The notes beneath the pieces are model-generated. The model had not been told where the DNA came from. It made no database searches and saw only the letters and a list, made by a program, of their open reading frames with translations. 64,000 nucleotides of DNA from positions 44,927 through 108,926 of the forward strand of contig QYZZ01000047.1 in assembly GCA_003838145.1 (NCBI GenBank), written 5' to 3'. A program made the translations under genes and the position numbers. Origin of the DNA: Tindallia sp. MSAO_Bac2. Lineage in GTDB: Bacteria > Bacillota > Clostridia > Peptostreptococcales > Tindalliaceae. Positions 23,793-34,143 of the stretch are shown in pieces; positions within the stretch are counted from its first letter, which is position 1; each line of letters opens with the position of its first letter.

Positions 23793-25552
23793 AGTTGGTC
23801 TATAATAGATTCGTCGGGTGTAACATACAGAGTCTGATGATGATCGTATATAACCATACCCGGTTGGTTTCCACGCTGTTTTCTGACATGGCGGCATCTG
23901 GTGTAATCCACCGCTACATTCTGGCCCATTTTACCCTTTGAATAATAAGCGGCAAGTATAGCGGCAGTTTTCAGAATCTCATCCGAAGGATCTTTCTGTC
24001 CGGATTTTAGAATTACATGGGAACCGGGAAAATCTTTAACGTGAAACCATAAGTCGTTCTTTCCGGCAATACCAAAGGTAACTTTTTCGTTTTGGTAATT
24101 GTTTTTGCCAACATACAAATCAATTCCCTCTTCAGTCTGAAAATGAAGGATTCCACTTTCCTGTGTTTTGCCGGAAAGTTTACTCTTTTTACCTACAGAC
24201 TTTCGCTTTATATATCCGGCCTCCACTAACTCATGGCGAACTTCTTCCAGATCCTGCAAAGATTCCGCTTGTTCAATAAATAAAAGAACCTGATCCAGGT
24301 ACTCTAATTCCCGATGGGTTTTTTTTATCTGTCGTTTTATTTCAATATTGGCTTTTTTAGATTTCTGATAACGTTTATAAAATTTCTGGGCATTCTGTGC
24401 TGGTGTTTTCGCTTTATTTAATGGAATTTTTATAAGAGGCTGTTTCTCGTCAAAATAATTATAAGTCTCTAAAAAATCCTGTCCTTGTTGAATATGATGC
24501 AAATTAGACATGATCAAATCAGCTTTTATTTTATCTTCTGAGGCTTTCCGGGCTTTCTCAAGATCGTTGTTCAGGTTTTGAAGTCGCTGTGCTGTTCGGT
24601 TTCTTTTAATGGTCATATTTTTGCGAAGATCCTGAGATTTTTGTTGCAGTCGTTGGTGTTCATCCCGAATTCGGTAATATTCCTCCAGCATCTGGCTGAA
24701 GGTGTCAAAAACAAGATGGTGTGGATAACCAACATGTTCCATGGGGAAAGAAGCAATGTCCTGGTAATGTCCGGAATCATTCTGATAGGTGATAGGAATA
24801 AGATTTTTTTGCTGCAAAAGCCCTACCCATTTTGCAAAAGAAAGGTATAGTGCCTCTTTTTCGTTATCCATCAATGTGTTAAATAGACGTTCTGAATCCA
24901 AGGACGCCTTATAACAAAGTTCTTTAGCCAAAGACGGGGATATACCTGCAAAAATAGTTAACAAGTCTTTCTCGAGAGAGCGTCCCTGGGATGACTGCAT
25001 AGCATGGAGCCATTCTGAAAAATCTCTGACTCCGAATGGGTTCAGCTTATCTGATGGCGGGTATTGATAAGGAAGTCCCGGCAATATTTGACGCTTACTA
25101 CTGATATGAATTGGGATTCGCTTTATGGAATCCATAATATTCTGATTCTGATTATCAACCAGAATGATATTACTGTGTTTGCCCATCATTTCAATAATCA
25201 GTCGTTTTTTGGACAGCTGGTTTAATTCGTCAGTGCCTTCCATTTCCAGCTCGATGATTCTTTCCAAAGAGGGTTGGTATATTCCGATAATTCGGTTACC
25301 GATTAAATGTTTTCGCAGCAGCATGCAGAACATTGGCGGTGTCGCTGGGTTAGTTTTTGTAAGATTGGTTATATGAATCCGGGGATATTTGCTATGGGCA
25401 GAAAGCAGAATTTTTTTATTTTGCCCCTGGCCACGTGTAATTACAATTATTTCGTCGGCCTCCGGCTGATGAATCTTATCAATGCGGTGGTTAAGCACTT
25501 CCTTTTCAAGCTCTGTCTTCAATGCCAGAACCATACTTCCGTCTAAAGGCAT
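23774..25552 (-). CDS. rqcH: Ribosome quality control protein RqcH (NFACT family)
   Basis: A 592-residue Rqc2/NEMF homologue, often labelled fibronectin-binding protein. NFACT-N (1-about 215) begins MPLDGSMVLALKTEL and contains the DR-type nucleic-acid region KYPRIHIT and SLERIIELEME; coiled coils (about 280-430) rich in Lys/Arg follow; NFACT-R (about 460-570) has WFHVKDFPGSHVIL and DYTRCRHVRKQRGNQPGMV. It binds obstructed 50S-peptidyl-tRNA and adds C-terminal Ala tails. ATG 25552 sits after AGGAG; GTG 25561 is too close to it. Confidence 0.93.
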   Translation of the reverse strand: MPLDGSMVLALKTELEKEVLNHRIDKIHQPEADEIIVITRGQGQNKKILLSAHSKYPRIHITNLTKTNPATPPMFCMLLRKHLIGNRIIGIYQPSLERIIELEMEGTDELNQLSKKRLIIEMMGKHSNIILVDNQNQNIMDSIKRIPIHISSKRQILPGLPYQYPPSDKLNPFGVRDFSEWLHAMQSSQGRSLEKDLLTIFAGISPSLAKELCYKASLDSERLFNTLMDNEKEALYLSFAKWVGLLQQKNLIPITYQNDSGHYQDIASFPMEHVGYPHHLVFDTFSQMLEEYYRIRDEHQRLQQKSQDLRKNMTIKRNRTAQRLQNLNNDLEKARKASEDKIKADLIMSNLHHIQQGQDFLETYNYFDEKQPLIKIPLNKAKTPAQNAQKFYKRYQKSKKANIEIKRQIKKTHRELEYLDQVLLFIEQAESLQDLEEVRHELVEAGYIKRKSVGKKSKLSGKTQESGILHFQTEEGIDLYVGKNNYQNEKVTFGIAGKNDLWFHVKDFPGSHVILKSGQKDPSDEILKTAAILAAYYSKGKMGQNVAVDYTRCRHVRKQRGNQPGMVIYDHHQTLYVTPDESIIDQLKKQRP

Positions 25553-25660
25553 ATTAATCACTCCTGTTCTATAGATCTAATGATAACATATCCGATGAAA
25601 CCATGTCATTGGTGAGCGGAATTTGTTATAATGGACGGAAGGAAGAGAGGAGTGACTGAA

Positions 25661-26476
25661 ATGAACATCCCTTTTGTTAAAATGCATGGCATTGGCAATG
25701 ATTTTATTTTGCTGAAACGCCAGGATTTTCCTGACGCTTCCCAGGATCAGAAACTGGCAGAGATGGTTTGTCAGCGTCATTTTGGGATTGGAGCAGACGG
25801 AATGATGGTTGCAGAAGCTTCCGAAATAGCTGATGTGAAAATGCTTTATTATAATGCTGATGGCTCACAGGGTGAGATGTGCGGCAATGGTATTCGTTGT
25901 TTTGCCCATTATGTGCTGGCGGAAAAATTAGTGCCGGAAAAGTCTGTTTTGCGTATTCAAACACTGCTGGACATACGAGAAGTGAATATTCACCGTTATG
26001 AGTTTTCGAGTAGTATGGTGAAGGTTTATATGGGGAAGCCGGTGGTACGCAGCCTGGAGCTGCCCATTACTGTTGACGGGGAAATCATTCAGTTGGCGGA
26101 TCTGACGGTGGGAGTACCACATACGGTTCTATTGGAGCCGGAACTGGAAGTTCATCGGGTTGAAACCCTGGGTCCCAAGATAGAAAAAATGGCTCATTTC
26201 CCCCGGGGAACCAATGTGAATTTCGCAAGAATTCATGACCGAAGTAATGTTTCCGTGATGACCTGGGAGAGGGGTGCTGGCCATACGCTGGCTTGTGGAA
26301 CTGGTATTTGCAGCGTCTGTATTGTTTTATATCAAAAAGGTATGGTGGAAAACCGGATTAATGTTACGGCTGAAGGTGGTCAGCTGACTATCGAAATCGA
26401 TAAAGACAATGGCATTTATATGACTGGGCCCGGCCAGGTTATTGCCCGGGGAAATTATATTGGGAAAGGACTTTAA
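25661..26476 (+). CDS. dapF: Diaminopimelate epimerase
   Basis: A 271-residue epimerase converting LL- to meso-diaminopimelate for lysine and peptidoglycan. It opens FVKMHGIGNDFILL; the two catalytic Cys are in GEMCGNGIRCFA and HTLACGTGICSVC. The usual second half, RGTNVNFA and WERGAGHTLACGTG, is intact. ATG 25661 follows GAGAGGAG by eight bases. A TATAAT at 25627-25632 is a likely -10 element. It is followed after three bases by the yicC gene, so the core operon probably begins here. Confidence 0.96.
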   Translation: MNIPFVKMHGIGNDFILLKRQDFPDASQDQKLAEMVCQRHFGIGADGMMVAEASEIADVKMLYYNADGSQGEMCGNGIRCFAHYVLAEKLVPEKSVLRIQTLLDIREVNIHRYEFSSSMVKVYMGKPVVRSLELPITVDGEIIQLADLTVGVPHTVLLEPELEVHRVETLGPKIEKMAHFPRGTNVNFARIHDRSNVSVMTWERGAGHTLACGTGICSVCIVLYQKGMVENRINVTAEGGQLTIEIDKDNGIYMTGPGQVIARGNYIGKGL

Positions 26477-26479
26477 ACT

Positions 26480-27361
26480 ATGATTAACAGTATGACAGGG
26501 TATGGTAGATCAGAGGTTGTGCTTAATGCTAATGCGTATATTATTGAAATGAAAAGTGTGAATCACCGTTATCTGGATGTGGCTGTTAAAATGCCAAGAA
26601 AGATTAGCTTCATGGAAGAAAAAATTAAACAGTGCGTTAAAGAGTATATTGCCCGGGGCCGTGTGGATGTTTACATTAATCATGCGGGCCAGGGAGAGGT
26701 TTCAAAAGCTGTAACCCTGGATAAGAAGCTGGGCAGGGCTTATCTGGACGCCTTTGAAGGATTAAGCCAGGAACTGGGACTTAAAAACGATCTGACAGTA
26801 TCTAATTTGTCGCGATTACCTGAAATGATAATTCTGGAAGAGCCTGAGATAGATGAAGATGCGATATGGAAGGAAATGGAAAAAGGCATTCGAGAGGCTT
26901 CGGACCGTCTGAGTGCCATGCGGGCGGCAGAAGGAAATGATATGGAGCATGATCTAAAGCAGCGAATTAAAAGCTTAAAGGGCTACATAGAAGAAATCGA
27001 AGCGCTTTCGCCGGACTATAGCAAAGCGTATCGGGAGCGCTTGATGAAACGTATTCAGGAATTGACAGATAAAGAATTTGAAGTGGATGAACAGCGAATC
27101 GCCATGGAAGTGGCAATTTTATCTGAAAAAACCTGCATTGATGAAGAACTGGTTCGGTTTCGCAGCCATCTTAACCAGATGGCTGAAACCTTAAATCAGA
27201 CAGAAACAGTTGGTCGCAAACTGGATTTTATGCTTCAGGAAGTGAATCGGGAAATCAACACCATCGGCTCCAAAGCCAGTGATTTTAGCATTAATTCTCT
27301 GGTGGTGGAAGTAAAAAGTGAACTGGAAAAAATGCGTGAACAGGTACAGAATATTGAATAG
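26480..27361 (+). CDS. YicC/YloC family endoribonuclease
   Basis: A 293-residue protein with the family opening MINSMTGYGRSE, the middle MKSVNHRYLDV and the C-terminal domain KLDFMLQEVNREINTIGSK. YicC relatives are endoribonucleases acting on RNA, and in Firmicutes the gene lies before remA and gmk as here. The interval to dapF is three bases. Nothing unusual is seen; specific substrates cannot be inferred. Confidence 0.93.
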   Translation: MINSMTGYGRSEVVLNANAYIIEMKSVNHRYLDVAVKMPRKISFMEEKIKQCVKEYIARGRVDVYINHAGQGEVSKAVTLDKKLGRAYLDAFEGLSQELGLKNDLTVSNLSRLPEMIILEEPEIDEDAIWKEMEKGIREASDRLSAMRAAEGNDMEHDLKQRIKSLKGYIEEIEALSPDYSKAYRERLMKRIQELTDKEFEVDEQRIAMEVAILSEKTCIDEELVRFRSHLNQMAETLNQTETVGRKLDFMLQEVNREINTIGSKASDFSINSLVVEVKSELEKMREQVQNIE

Positions 27362-27373
27362 AGGAGAATGATT

Positions 27374-27664
27374 ATGCCTATAAAGTTGATTAACATAGGA
27401 TTTGGAAATATTGTTTCAGCCAACCGGATTATCGCTATTGTTAGCCCGGAATCCGCCCCGATTAAACGAATTATTCAGGAAGCCCGGGATCAGGGAAGCC
27501 TTATTGACGCCACCTACGGCCGTCGAACCAGAGCGGTGATTGTAACCGACAGTGACCATGTAATTTTATCAGCTGTTCAACCAGAGACGGTGGCCCATCG
27601 CCTTCAGGATAAAGATGAGCAGAAAGATACGATGAAAGACCCCATCGTCGGTCATCGGGAATAG
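27374..27664 (+). CDS. remA: RemA-like DNA-binding regulator (DUF370)
   Basis: A 96-residue member of the RemA family: [17 protein letters not shown], then [33 protein letters not shown]. RemA in Bacillus binds DNA as a ring-shaped oligomer and activates matrix and osmoprotection genes. ATG 27374 is seven bases from GAGGAG; the ATG at 27368 is only one base from it. The C-terminus is slightly longer than in Bacillus. Its target genes in this organism are not known. Confidence 0.9.
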   Translation: MPIKLINIGFGNIVSANRIIAIVSPESAPIKRIIQEARDQGSLIDATYGRRTRAVIVTDSDHVILSAVQPETVAHRLQDKDEQKDTMKDPIVGHRE

Positions 27665-27682
27665 CATAAGGAGGAAATATTA

Positions 27683-28297
27683 ATGAAACAAAAAGGCCTG
27701 TTAATGGTTATTTCCGGCCCTTCTGGAACTGGCAAGGGGACTTTAGTAAAACATTTGCTGAAGCGAAACAATAAAATCCAGCTTTCCGTGTCAGCTACAA
27801 CCAGAAAACCAAGACCTGGTGAGGTGGACGGTGTTAATTATTTTTTTCTGAATAAAAATGAATTTGAGGAAAAACTGACACATGGTGAGTTTTTGGAACA
27901 CGCAGAAGTCTACGGTAATTATTATGGGACACCAAAAGCCTTTGTGGAAAATCAGCTTAACCGGGGGCATAACGTGCTTTTAGAAATAGATATTGTGGGT
28001 GCCATGCAGATCCGAAAAAAATTTAAAGAAGCAGTTTTTCTTTTTATTATTCCACCTTCTTTGGAAGAGCTGCAACGCCGAATTGAGAACAGAGGGACAG
28101 AAACTCCGGAGCAAATGACCAAGAGGATGGACAGTGCACTGGAGGAAATAAGAGAATTGGAACAATATGATTATGTGATATTAAACGATGATATTGATAA
28201 AGCAACTGGCTTGATTGAATCTATAGTGAAAGCAGAACTTGCCAGTGTGGAGCGCAGTCAACACTACTGGCTGGATCTTTTCGGAGTCAGGAGGTAG
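27683..28297 (+). CDS. gmk: Guanylate kinase
   Basis: A 204-residue kinase phosphorylating GMP to GDP with ATP. P-loop SGPSGTGKGTLV, GMP-binding TTRKPRPGEVDGVNYFF and EHAEVYGNYYGTP, and DIVGAMQI are all present. AAGGAGG precedes the ATG. It lies between remA and coaBC. In many relatives rpoZ (RNA polymerase omega) stands between gmk and coaBC; here only five bases separate them. Confidence 0.97.
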   Translation: MKQKGLLMVISGPSGTGKGTLVKHLLKRNNKIQLSVSATTRKPRPGEVDGVNYFFLNKNEFEEKLTHGEFLEHAEVYGNYYGTPKAFVENQLNRGHNVLLEIDIVGAMQIRKKFKEAVFLFIIPPSLEELQRRIENRGTETPEQMTKRMDSALEEIRELEQYDYVILNDDIDKATGLIESIVKAELASVERSQHYWLDLFGVRR

Positions 28298-28302
28298 GTA
28301 TA

Positions 28303-29511
28303 ATGCTAAAAGGAAAGCATATTGTGGTTGGAGTTACCGGCGGCATAGCCGCTTATAAAGCCTGTGAACTTGTCAGCCGGTTGTCAAAACAGCAGGCAAC
28401 GGTGGAAGTGGTTATGACGGAAGCGGCCACTTCTTTTGTGAACCCGGAAACCTTTCAGGCCCTAAGCAGAAACCCGGTGATCACCAGCCTTTTTCAATCT
28501 GTCAAGTATTGGGAAATTGAACATATTTCGCTTGCACAAAAAACTGATGCAGTGATTATTGCACCAGCAACGGCAAATATCATTGGAAAAATAGCCAACG
28601 GCATTGCAGACGATTTTCTTTCCACCATGGTAATGGCTTCCACGGTGCCGGTGGTGCTGGCGCCTGCTATGAATACCCAAATGTATGAAAATCCGGTTCT
28701 GCAGCGAAATCTGGAACTTTTGAAATCTTATGGCTATCATTTTGTAGACCCCTGCGAAGGTTTACTGGCTTGCGGTGATACTGGAAGAGGGAAAATGGCT
28801 GATCCAGCTTTGTTGGAAGAATATCTGGTGAGCTTGCTGATGCCAAAACAGGATCTGGCTGGACAACGTATCCTGATTACTGCCGGACCTACACGGGAGG
28901 AAATAGACCCAGTGAGATACATCACCAACTATTCCTCCGGAAAAATGGGCTATGCTCTGGCGGAAATGGCACAAAAAAGAGGGGCGCTGGTAACGTTGGT
29001 GACTGGTCCTTGTCAGATACCTGTTCCAGAGGTTAATGAGGTTGTTTCGGTACTCTCGACGGAGGAGATGCTTCAGGCTGTTATGATCCGCTACGAACAA
29101 CAGGATGCGGTTATCAAGGCTGCTGCTGTGGCTGATTATCGACCTGCGGATCGTGCGGCTCAAAAGATCAAAAAACAGGACGACAGCTCCATGGAATTAA
29201 CTTTGGTTAAAAACCCGGATATTTTATGGGAACTTGGAAAAGCCAAAAATAATCAGGTGCTGGTAGGTTTTGCTGCTGAAACGGAAAACCTGATAGAGAA
29301 CGCTGCCTCTAAAATGACACGAAAGAATCTGGATTTAATTATTGCTAATGATTTGACACAACCTGGCGCAGGATTTAATCATGATACCAACCAGGTGACG
29401 CTACTTTATCCGGATGGTCACAGCCAGCAGATACCTTTTGGAGAAAAGAAAAAAATTGCCGACAGTATTCTGGATGAAATCAGTCGGTTACTGGATGGCA
29501 AAATAGTGTGA
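28303..29511 (+). CDS. coaBC: Bifunctional phosphopantothenoylcysteine decarboxylase/synthetase
   Basis: A 402-residue CoaBC of coenzyme A synthesis. The CoaC half (1-180), a flavoprotein decarboxylase, has VGVTGGIAAYKA, catalytic His in IEHISLA, APAMNTQMYENP and ACGDTGRGKM. The CoaB half (about 188-400) has ITAGPTREEIDPVRYITNYSSGKMG and the KIKK motif with AAVADYRP. It first joins cysteine to phosphopantothenate and then decarboxylates. GGAGGTA precedes the ATG. Confidence 0.96.
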   Translation: MLKGKHIVVGVTGGIAAYKACELVSRLSKQQATVEVVMTEAATSFVNPETFQALSRNPVITSLFQSVKYWEIEHISLAQKTDAVIIAPATANIIGKIANGIADDFLSTMVMASTVPVVLAPAMNTQMYENPVLQRNLELLKSYGYHFVDPCEGLLACGDTGRGKMADPALLEEYLVSLLMPKQDLAGQRILITAGPTREEIDPVRYITNYSSGKMGYALAEMAQKRGALVTLVTGPCQIPVPEVNEVVSVLSTEEMLQAVMIRYEQQDAVIKAAAVADYRPADRAAQKIKKQDDSSMELTLVKNPDILWELGKAKNNQVLVGFAAETENLIENAASKMTRKNLDLIIANDLTQPGAGFNHDTNQVTLLYPDGHSQQIPFGEKKKIADSILDEISRLLDGKIV

Positions 29512-29550
29512 AGAATATTGAAAGCATAGCTGTGCAGGAGGGAAACACTT

Positions 29551-31878
29551 TTGGGATCAAGAATAAAGATTGCCAGTGTTATATTGGATCATTATCACGA
29601 AAAAATGGATCGTTTTTTTGATTACCTGGTTCCGGAAGCATATTTGGAATCTATTAAACCCGGTATGCGGGTACTGGTTCCTTTTGGCAAAGGCAATAAA
29701 ACCTTGGAAGCTTATGTAATGAAGCTTTGGGATGCGCAGGATACACCGGAAAATCTGAAGTTTGTTCATAGCCTGATCGAACTAAAGCCGGTGATGAGCA
29801 GTCAGCATTTAAAGTTGATTCACTGGATGAAAAAGCATTATCTTTGCCGATATGTTGAGGGGATTCGATGTTTTGTCCCTTCTGGTTTGGTATTGAAATC
29901 AAATCGCAAAGTATATTATGAAAACGGAGTTCGAATGGTAAGAGAAAAAACCAGCTCGAAAAACACTCCTAAAAAAGTGCTCTACGCCAGTTTGACAAAG
30001 GATGTGACTTCCTGGCAAGAGTTAAAAGTTACGATGAGACGAGCTCCAGCTCAGTTGAAAGTGCTTGAGCTTCTTCGGGAGAGAAAAACCCTTCCTTTGG
30101 CAGAGTTGATTCAGTTAGCAGAAACAGGCCGCCAGACAGTAAAGTCTCTGGAGGCGAAAAAACTGGTGCTTATTGAGGAGAAAACTGTCAGCCGAAATCC
30201 TTTTAAAGACCGGCCCATTATCCCTTACCCCGCACCAGTGTTGACGGATGACCAAATCCGAGTATGGAGAGGCATAAAAGGAAGTTTAAGCCAACATCCA
30301 CAAAAACCGGTGTTGCTTCATGGTATTACTGGTAGCGGAAAAACAGAAATATACCTTCACTTGATAGAGGAAAATCTGAAGCAGAATAAAGACAGCATCG
30401 TTATGGTGCCGGAGATTTCTCTGACGCCACAGATGGTTGATCGATTTCGTGGCCGCTTTGGAGAAACTGTGGCGGTGCTGCATAGTCATCTTTCTCAGGG
30501 TGAACGGCTGGACGAGTGGCGAAAAATAAAGGATGGAAAAGTGAAGATCGTTATAGGACCCAGATCCGCTATTTTTGCTCCTTTCCAGAACTTAGGCATG
30601 ATTATTATTGATGAGGTGCATGAAAGCAGTTATAAATCAGAGCAGTCTCCCCGATATCACGCACTGGATGTAGCAAGAGCACGATCTGTCTTTGAAAGGG
30701 CAAATCTTATGTTGGGTTCAGCGACTCCTTCTGTAGAAGCATATTATAAAAGTCTGCAGCACGAATTTCATCTGGAGACCCTTGAAAAGCGAATACCCGG
30801 CGCCCGGCTACCAGACATTGAAACGGTAGATATGCGCCAGGAACTTAAATCTGGAAATGTTACCCTTTTCAGTCGAACACTATTACAGCGGATTCAGGAG
30901 CGACTGGACCGTGGAGAACAGGCTATCTTGTTTTTGAATCGGCGTGGCTATTCTACCCTGGTGAACTGCTTTCAGTGCGGAAACACCATAAAATGCGATC
31001 ACTGTGATATCCCAATGAAATGGCATCGCAGGGACAACCGGTTAAAGTGCCATTTCTGCGGCTGGGAGCAACAAACCATGACTCAATGTCCTGAGTGTCA
31101 ACAGGAACTGGTGTACAAAGGATTTGGAACACAAAAAATTGAAGAAACCCTGAAAGAATATTTTCCTGAAGCTGGCATTATGCGGATGGATATGGATACT
31201 ACCCGGCAGAAAGGATCCCACGAAAAACTGCTGCAGCAGTTTGGAAAGGGAAAATATGATATTCTAATCGGAACACAGATGATTACCAAAGGCCTGGATT
31301 TTCCCAATGTAACACTAGTAGGTGTTCTAATGGCTGATGCCAGCCTGGGACTTCCAGACTTTCGAGCAGCGGAAAAAACATTTCAGCTGATTACTCAGGT
31401 GGCTGGAAGAGCCGGAAGGGGAGATGTTTCAGGGAATGTTATTCTTCAAACGTATCAACCGGATCATTATGCTATTTCTCTAGCTGCTCAACAGCAATAC
31501 CTGGCATTTTATCAGGAAGAAATACAATTGCGAAAAACCTACCGTTATCCTCCGTTTAATGATATGATTTTAATTACGTTTTCCGGACAGGAAGAAGAAA
31601 AAGTTAAATCCAACGCTCAGGTTTGCTATGACAGCTTTATTTATCTGCTCGAACAGCAGGAACCTGAATCTTCTGAGAACACGGTGATGCCGCCAGTTGT
31701 TGCTCCTTTAGCCCGGGCAGAAGGAAAGTACCGGTATCATCTTTTGATGAAATCCGGATATGTATCTGTTAGCTTATTGAAAAAAATGATTAAATACGTT
31801 TTAATTGAAAATAAAGGCAAATTCATTGATACTTCTGTAACTACGGTAATCGATATGAATCCTTATATATTATTGTGA
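29551..31878 (+). CDS. priA: Primosomal replication restart helicase PriA
   Basis: A 775-residue superfamily 2 helicase. Residues 1-110 form the 3'-DNA-end binding domain; Walker A is [12 protein letters not shown], the Walker B box [15 protein letters not shown] (DEVH rather than the common DEEH), and SATPS is motif III. The zinc region binds two ions through [13 protein letters not shown] and [17 protein letters not shown]. Helicase motifs [10 protein letters not shown] and QVAGRAGRG close the core. It rebuilds stalled forks. Start is TTG 29551, eight bases after GGAGGG. Confidence 0.95.
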   Translation: MGSRIKIASVILDHYHEKMDRFFDYLVPEAYLESIKPGMRVLVPFGKGNKTLEAYVMKLWDAQDTPENLKFVHSLIELKPVMSSQHLKLIHWMKKHYLCRYVEGIRCFVPSGLVLKSNRKVYYENGVRMVREKTSSKNTPKKVLYASLTKDVTSWQELKVTMRRAPAQLKVLELLRERKTLPLAELIQLAETGRQTVKSLEAKKLVLIEEKTVSRNPFKDRPIIPYPAPVLTDDQIRVWRGIKGSLSQHPQKPVLLHGITGSGKTEIYLHLIEENLKQNKDSIVMVPEISLTPQMVDRFRGRFGETVAVLHSHLSQGERLDEWRKIKDGKVKIVIGPRSAIFAPFQNLGMIIIDEVHESSYKSEQSPRYHALDVARARSVFERANLMLGSATPSVEAYYKSLQHEFHLETLEKRIPGARLPDIETVDMRQELKSGNVTLFSRTLLQRIQERLDRGEQAILFLNRRGYSTLVNCFQCGNTIKCDHCDIPMKWHRRDNRLKCHFCGWEQQTMTQCPECQQELVYKGFGTQKIEETLKEYFPEAGIMRMDMDTTRQKGSHEKLLQQFGKGKYDILIGTQMITKGLDFPNVTLVGVLMADASLGLPDFRAAEKTFQLITQVAGRAGRGDVSGNVILQTYQPDHYAISLAAQQQYLAFYQEEIQLRKTYRYPPFNDMILITFSGQEEEKVKSNAQVCYDSFIYLLEQQEPESSENTVMPPVVAPLARAEGKYRYHLLMKSGYVSVSLLKKMIKYVLIENKGKFIDTSVTTVIDMNPYILL

Positions 31879-31892
31879 TTGGAGAGAAAAAC

Positions 31893-32405
31893 ATGGCTAT
31901 CAGAACCATACGAAAAGATGAAGATCCTATTTTGCGAAAAAAATCCCGGGAAGTTGATAAGATCAATCATCGAATTCTGACATTGCTGGATGATATGGCC
32001 GAAACCATGCATCAGGCAGAAGGTGTTGGCTTGGCGGCTCCTCAGGTGGGGGTGCTGAAACGTGTCATTGTCCTTGATATAGGAGAGGGTTTAATAGAAA
32101 TGATAAATCCTGAAATTGTTGAAAAGGAAGGTGAACAGTGCGGGCCGGAAGGTTGTCTTAGCATTCCGGAACAAAGCGGAACGGTAATTAGGCCCCGCAT
32201 GGTAAAGGTAAAAGCCCTAAACCGGCACAGTCAGGAATTTGAGATGGAAGCAGAAAACCTGCTGGCACGTGCTATTTGTCACGAAATCGATCATTTAAAT
32301 GGTATTTTATTTACAGATATTATGTTATCGGAAGAAGAAGCCGAAGCTTATGAAATGACTATTAATGAGTCAGAGAATGATAGAGGTGAAAAAGTTTCAG
32401 ACTGA
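31893..32405 (+). CDS. def: Peptide deformylase
   Basis: A 170-residue metalloenzyme removing the formyl group from nascent N-terminal Met. All three signature motifs are visible: [19 protein letters not shown] (metal-binding Cys) and [12 protein letters not shown] (HExxH). ATG 31893 is chosen over the in-frame GTG 31875, which overlaps the priA stop, because GGAGAG lies directly before it. def and fmt are adjacent, as is common. Confidence 0.96.
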   Translation: MAIRTIRKDEDPILRKKSREVDKINHRILTLLDDMAETMHQAEGVGLAAPQVGVLKRVIVLDIGEGLIEMINPEIVEKEGEQCGPEGCLSIPEQSGTVIRPRMVKVKALNRHSQEFEMEAENLLARAICHEIDHLNGILFTDIMLSEEEAEAYEMTINESENDRGEKVSD

Positions 32406-32424
32406 GGAGAGGTGAATACTAAGG

Positions 32425-33378
32425 GTGAAAATTTTATATATGGGAACGCCGGAATTTGCTGTTCCAACGCTGGAGGCTTTAATTGCCAGTGAAAGTGAGG
32501 AAGTAGTTGGCGTATTTACTCAACCGGACAAGCCGAAAGGCCGCGGTCATCGGACTATGATGCCGCCGGTAAAAGAAAAAGCACTGACTTGTAATATACC
32601 TGTATTTCAACCGGAAGGAAGAATAGGGGAGGCAGAAATCCGGATACTAAAGAAACTAAATCCGGATTTGATTGTGGTGGCAGCCTATGGACAAATTTTG
32701 CCAAAGTCAGTGATCCAGTTACCGGCTTATGGGTGCATCAATGTGCACGCATCTTTGTTGCCAAAATACCGGGGGGCAGCCCCTATTCAGTGGGCCATTA
32801 TTAATGGAGAAAAAGAAACAGGTGTTACAATTATGCAAATGGATACTGGTCTGGATACTGGTGATATGTTGCTGAAAGAGTCGATTCCCATCGAGGAAAC
32901 AGATACTTCTGTAACTATGCATGACAAACTGGCAGTTCTGGGAGCCGAACTGTTGATAAAAACCCTTAATATATTGAAAAAAGGGGAGCATATAGCTGAA
33001 CCACAGGACTCGGAAGCTTCCACCTATGCTCCCATGCTTCATAAGGATTCGGGGAAAATTGACTGGAATCAGTCGGCGTATTCGATTCATTGTTTAGTTC
33101 GGGGCACGCAGCCCTGGCCGGTGGCTTATACCTTGTATCAAGGTGAGAAGATGAAAATATGGAAGAGTCAGGTGGTAAAAGCAACTTCAACTACACAGCG
33201 GCCGGGATTGATTCGACAGACTTCACGTAACGGTATTTTAGTTGATGCGGCTGAAGACCAGGTATTAATTGAAGAAATTCAGATGCCAGGGAAAAAGCGT
33301 ATGGCAGTCAGCTCATTTTTGGCCGGCAATACCATTGAGACTGGGGCTTTTCTGGGAGTGGAAACTAATGATGAATGA
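32425..33378 (+). CDS. fmt: Methionyl-tRNA formyltransferase
   Basis: A 317-residue enzyme formylating initiator Met-tRNA with 10-formyl-THF. Catalytic domain: MGTPEFAVP, the NVHASLLPKYRGAAPIQWAI region with catalytic Asn and His, and MDTGLDTGDML with Asp; the C-terminal OB domain begins around residue 205. Start is GTG 32425 after GAGGAGAGG. Its 3' end overlaps the DUF116 gene by 11 bases. Confidence 0.96.
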   Translation: MKILYMGTPEFAVPTLEALIASESEEVVGVFTQPDKPKGRGHRTMMPPVKEKALTCNIPVFQPEGRIGEAEIRILKKLNPDLIVVAAYGQILPKSVIQLPAYGCINVHASLLPKYRGAAPIQWAIINGEKETGVTIMQMDTGLDTGDMLLKESIPIEETDTSVTMHDKLAVLGAELLIKTLNILKKGEHIAEPQDSEASTYAPMLHKDSGKIDWNQSAYSIHCLVRGTQPWPVAYTLYQGEKMKIWKSQVVKATSTTQRPGLIRQTSRNGILVDAAEDQVLIEEIQMPGKKRMAVSSFLAGNTIETGAFLGVETNDE

Positions 33379-34138
33379 GAAGAAACACTCATCCAGTGCC
33401 TTTCAGACGACGATAAGCTTACTTTTATTTTGGCTTTTGATGTCTGCTCTTCTTATTTTACTGGTAAGCTGGTTGATATCTGGTCAGCATTTAGCTGCTT
33501 ATCTGGTATTTAATGGGTTACTTTTTCTGGTGATCCTGTTTTTTGCTGTGATGGTGCTGGTCAGTCTATTTACATTTTTCAGGATATGGTATAATAAAAC
33601 TGTTCCAAAGCAGATGCTGCAGTGTACAAAAGCATCACTGAACTGGATTTATCCATTGTTGAAAATAGCTGGTAAACTGATGAAAAAGGATAAGGATGAT
33701 GTCCGAAAAGCATTTACACTTTTAAATAATCGACTTATGATGAGTGAAAGCAAGAAATATAAAGGACAAGATATTCTTTTGCTGACACCTCATTGCCTGC
33801 AAAAGGCTCATTGTTCTATTAAAGTTACCAACGATATAGAGCTTTGTCAGGAATGCGGCGTATGCAATGTGGGGGACTTAAAGTATCTGCAGCGAACCTA
33901 TGGAGTTCGATGTGATGTTGTAACCGGCGGAACTCTGGCAAGGCGTAGGATAAAAGAAAAAAAACCAAAACTAATTATAGCTGTTGCCTGTGAGAGAGAT
34001 TTGGTAAGCGGACTTATGGATATAAAAAACATTCCGGTTTATGCCATTATTAATGACCGGCCGGAAGGACCGTGTTATAATACGGTTGTACAAAAAGAAG
34101 AAGTGGAAAATACCATAAAGCATTTTATGACGAGGTGA
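33368..34138 (+). CDS. DUF116 family membrane-anchored protein
   Basis: A 256-residue protein with two hydrophobic segments in the first 80 residues, then a soluble domain with conserved Cys: CLQKAHC, CQECGVCNVGDL and ACERDL, with RPEGPCYN near the end. The pattern suggests a metal or Fe-S site, but DUF116 has no established function. Paired ATG codons at 33368/33371 follow GGGAGTGG; the gene overlaps fmt. In many Clostridia it lies in this same place between fmt and a zinc metalloprotease, as here. Confidence 0.88.
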   Translation: MMNEKKHSSSAFQTTISLLLFWLLMSALLILLVSWLISGQHLAAYLVFNGLLFLVILFFAVMVLVSLFTFFRIWYNKTVPKQMLQCTKASLNWIYPLLKIAGKLMKKDKDDVRKAFTLLNNRLMMSESKKYKGQDILLLTPHCLQKAHCSIKVTNDIELCQECGVCNVGDLKYLQRTYGVRCDVVTGGTLARRRIKEKKPKLIIAVACERDLVSGLMDIKNIPVYAIINDRPEGPCYNTVVQKEEVENTIKHFMTR

Positions 34139-34143
34139 TAAAA

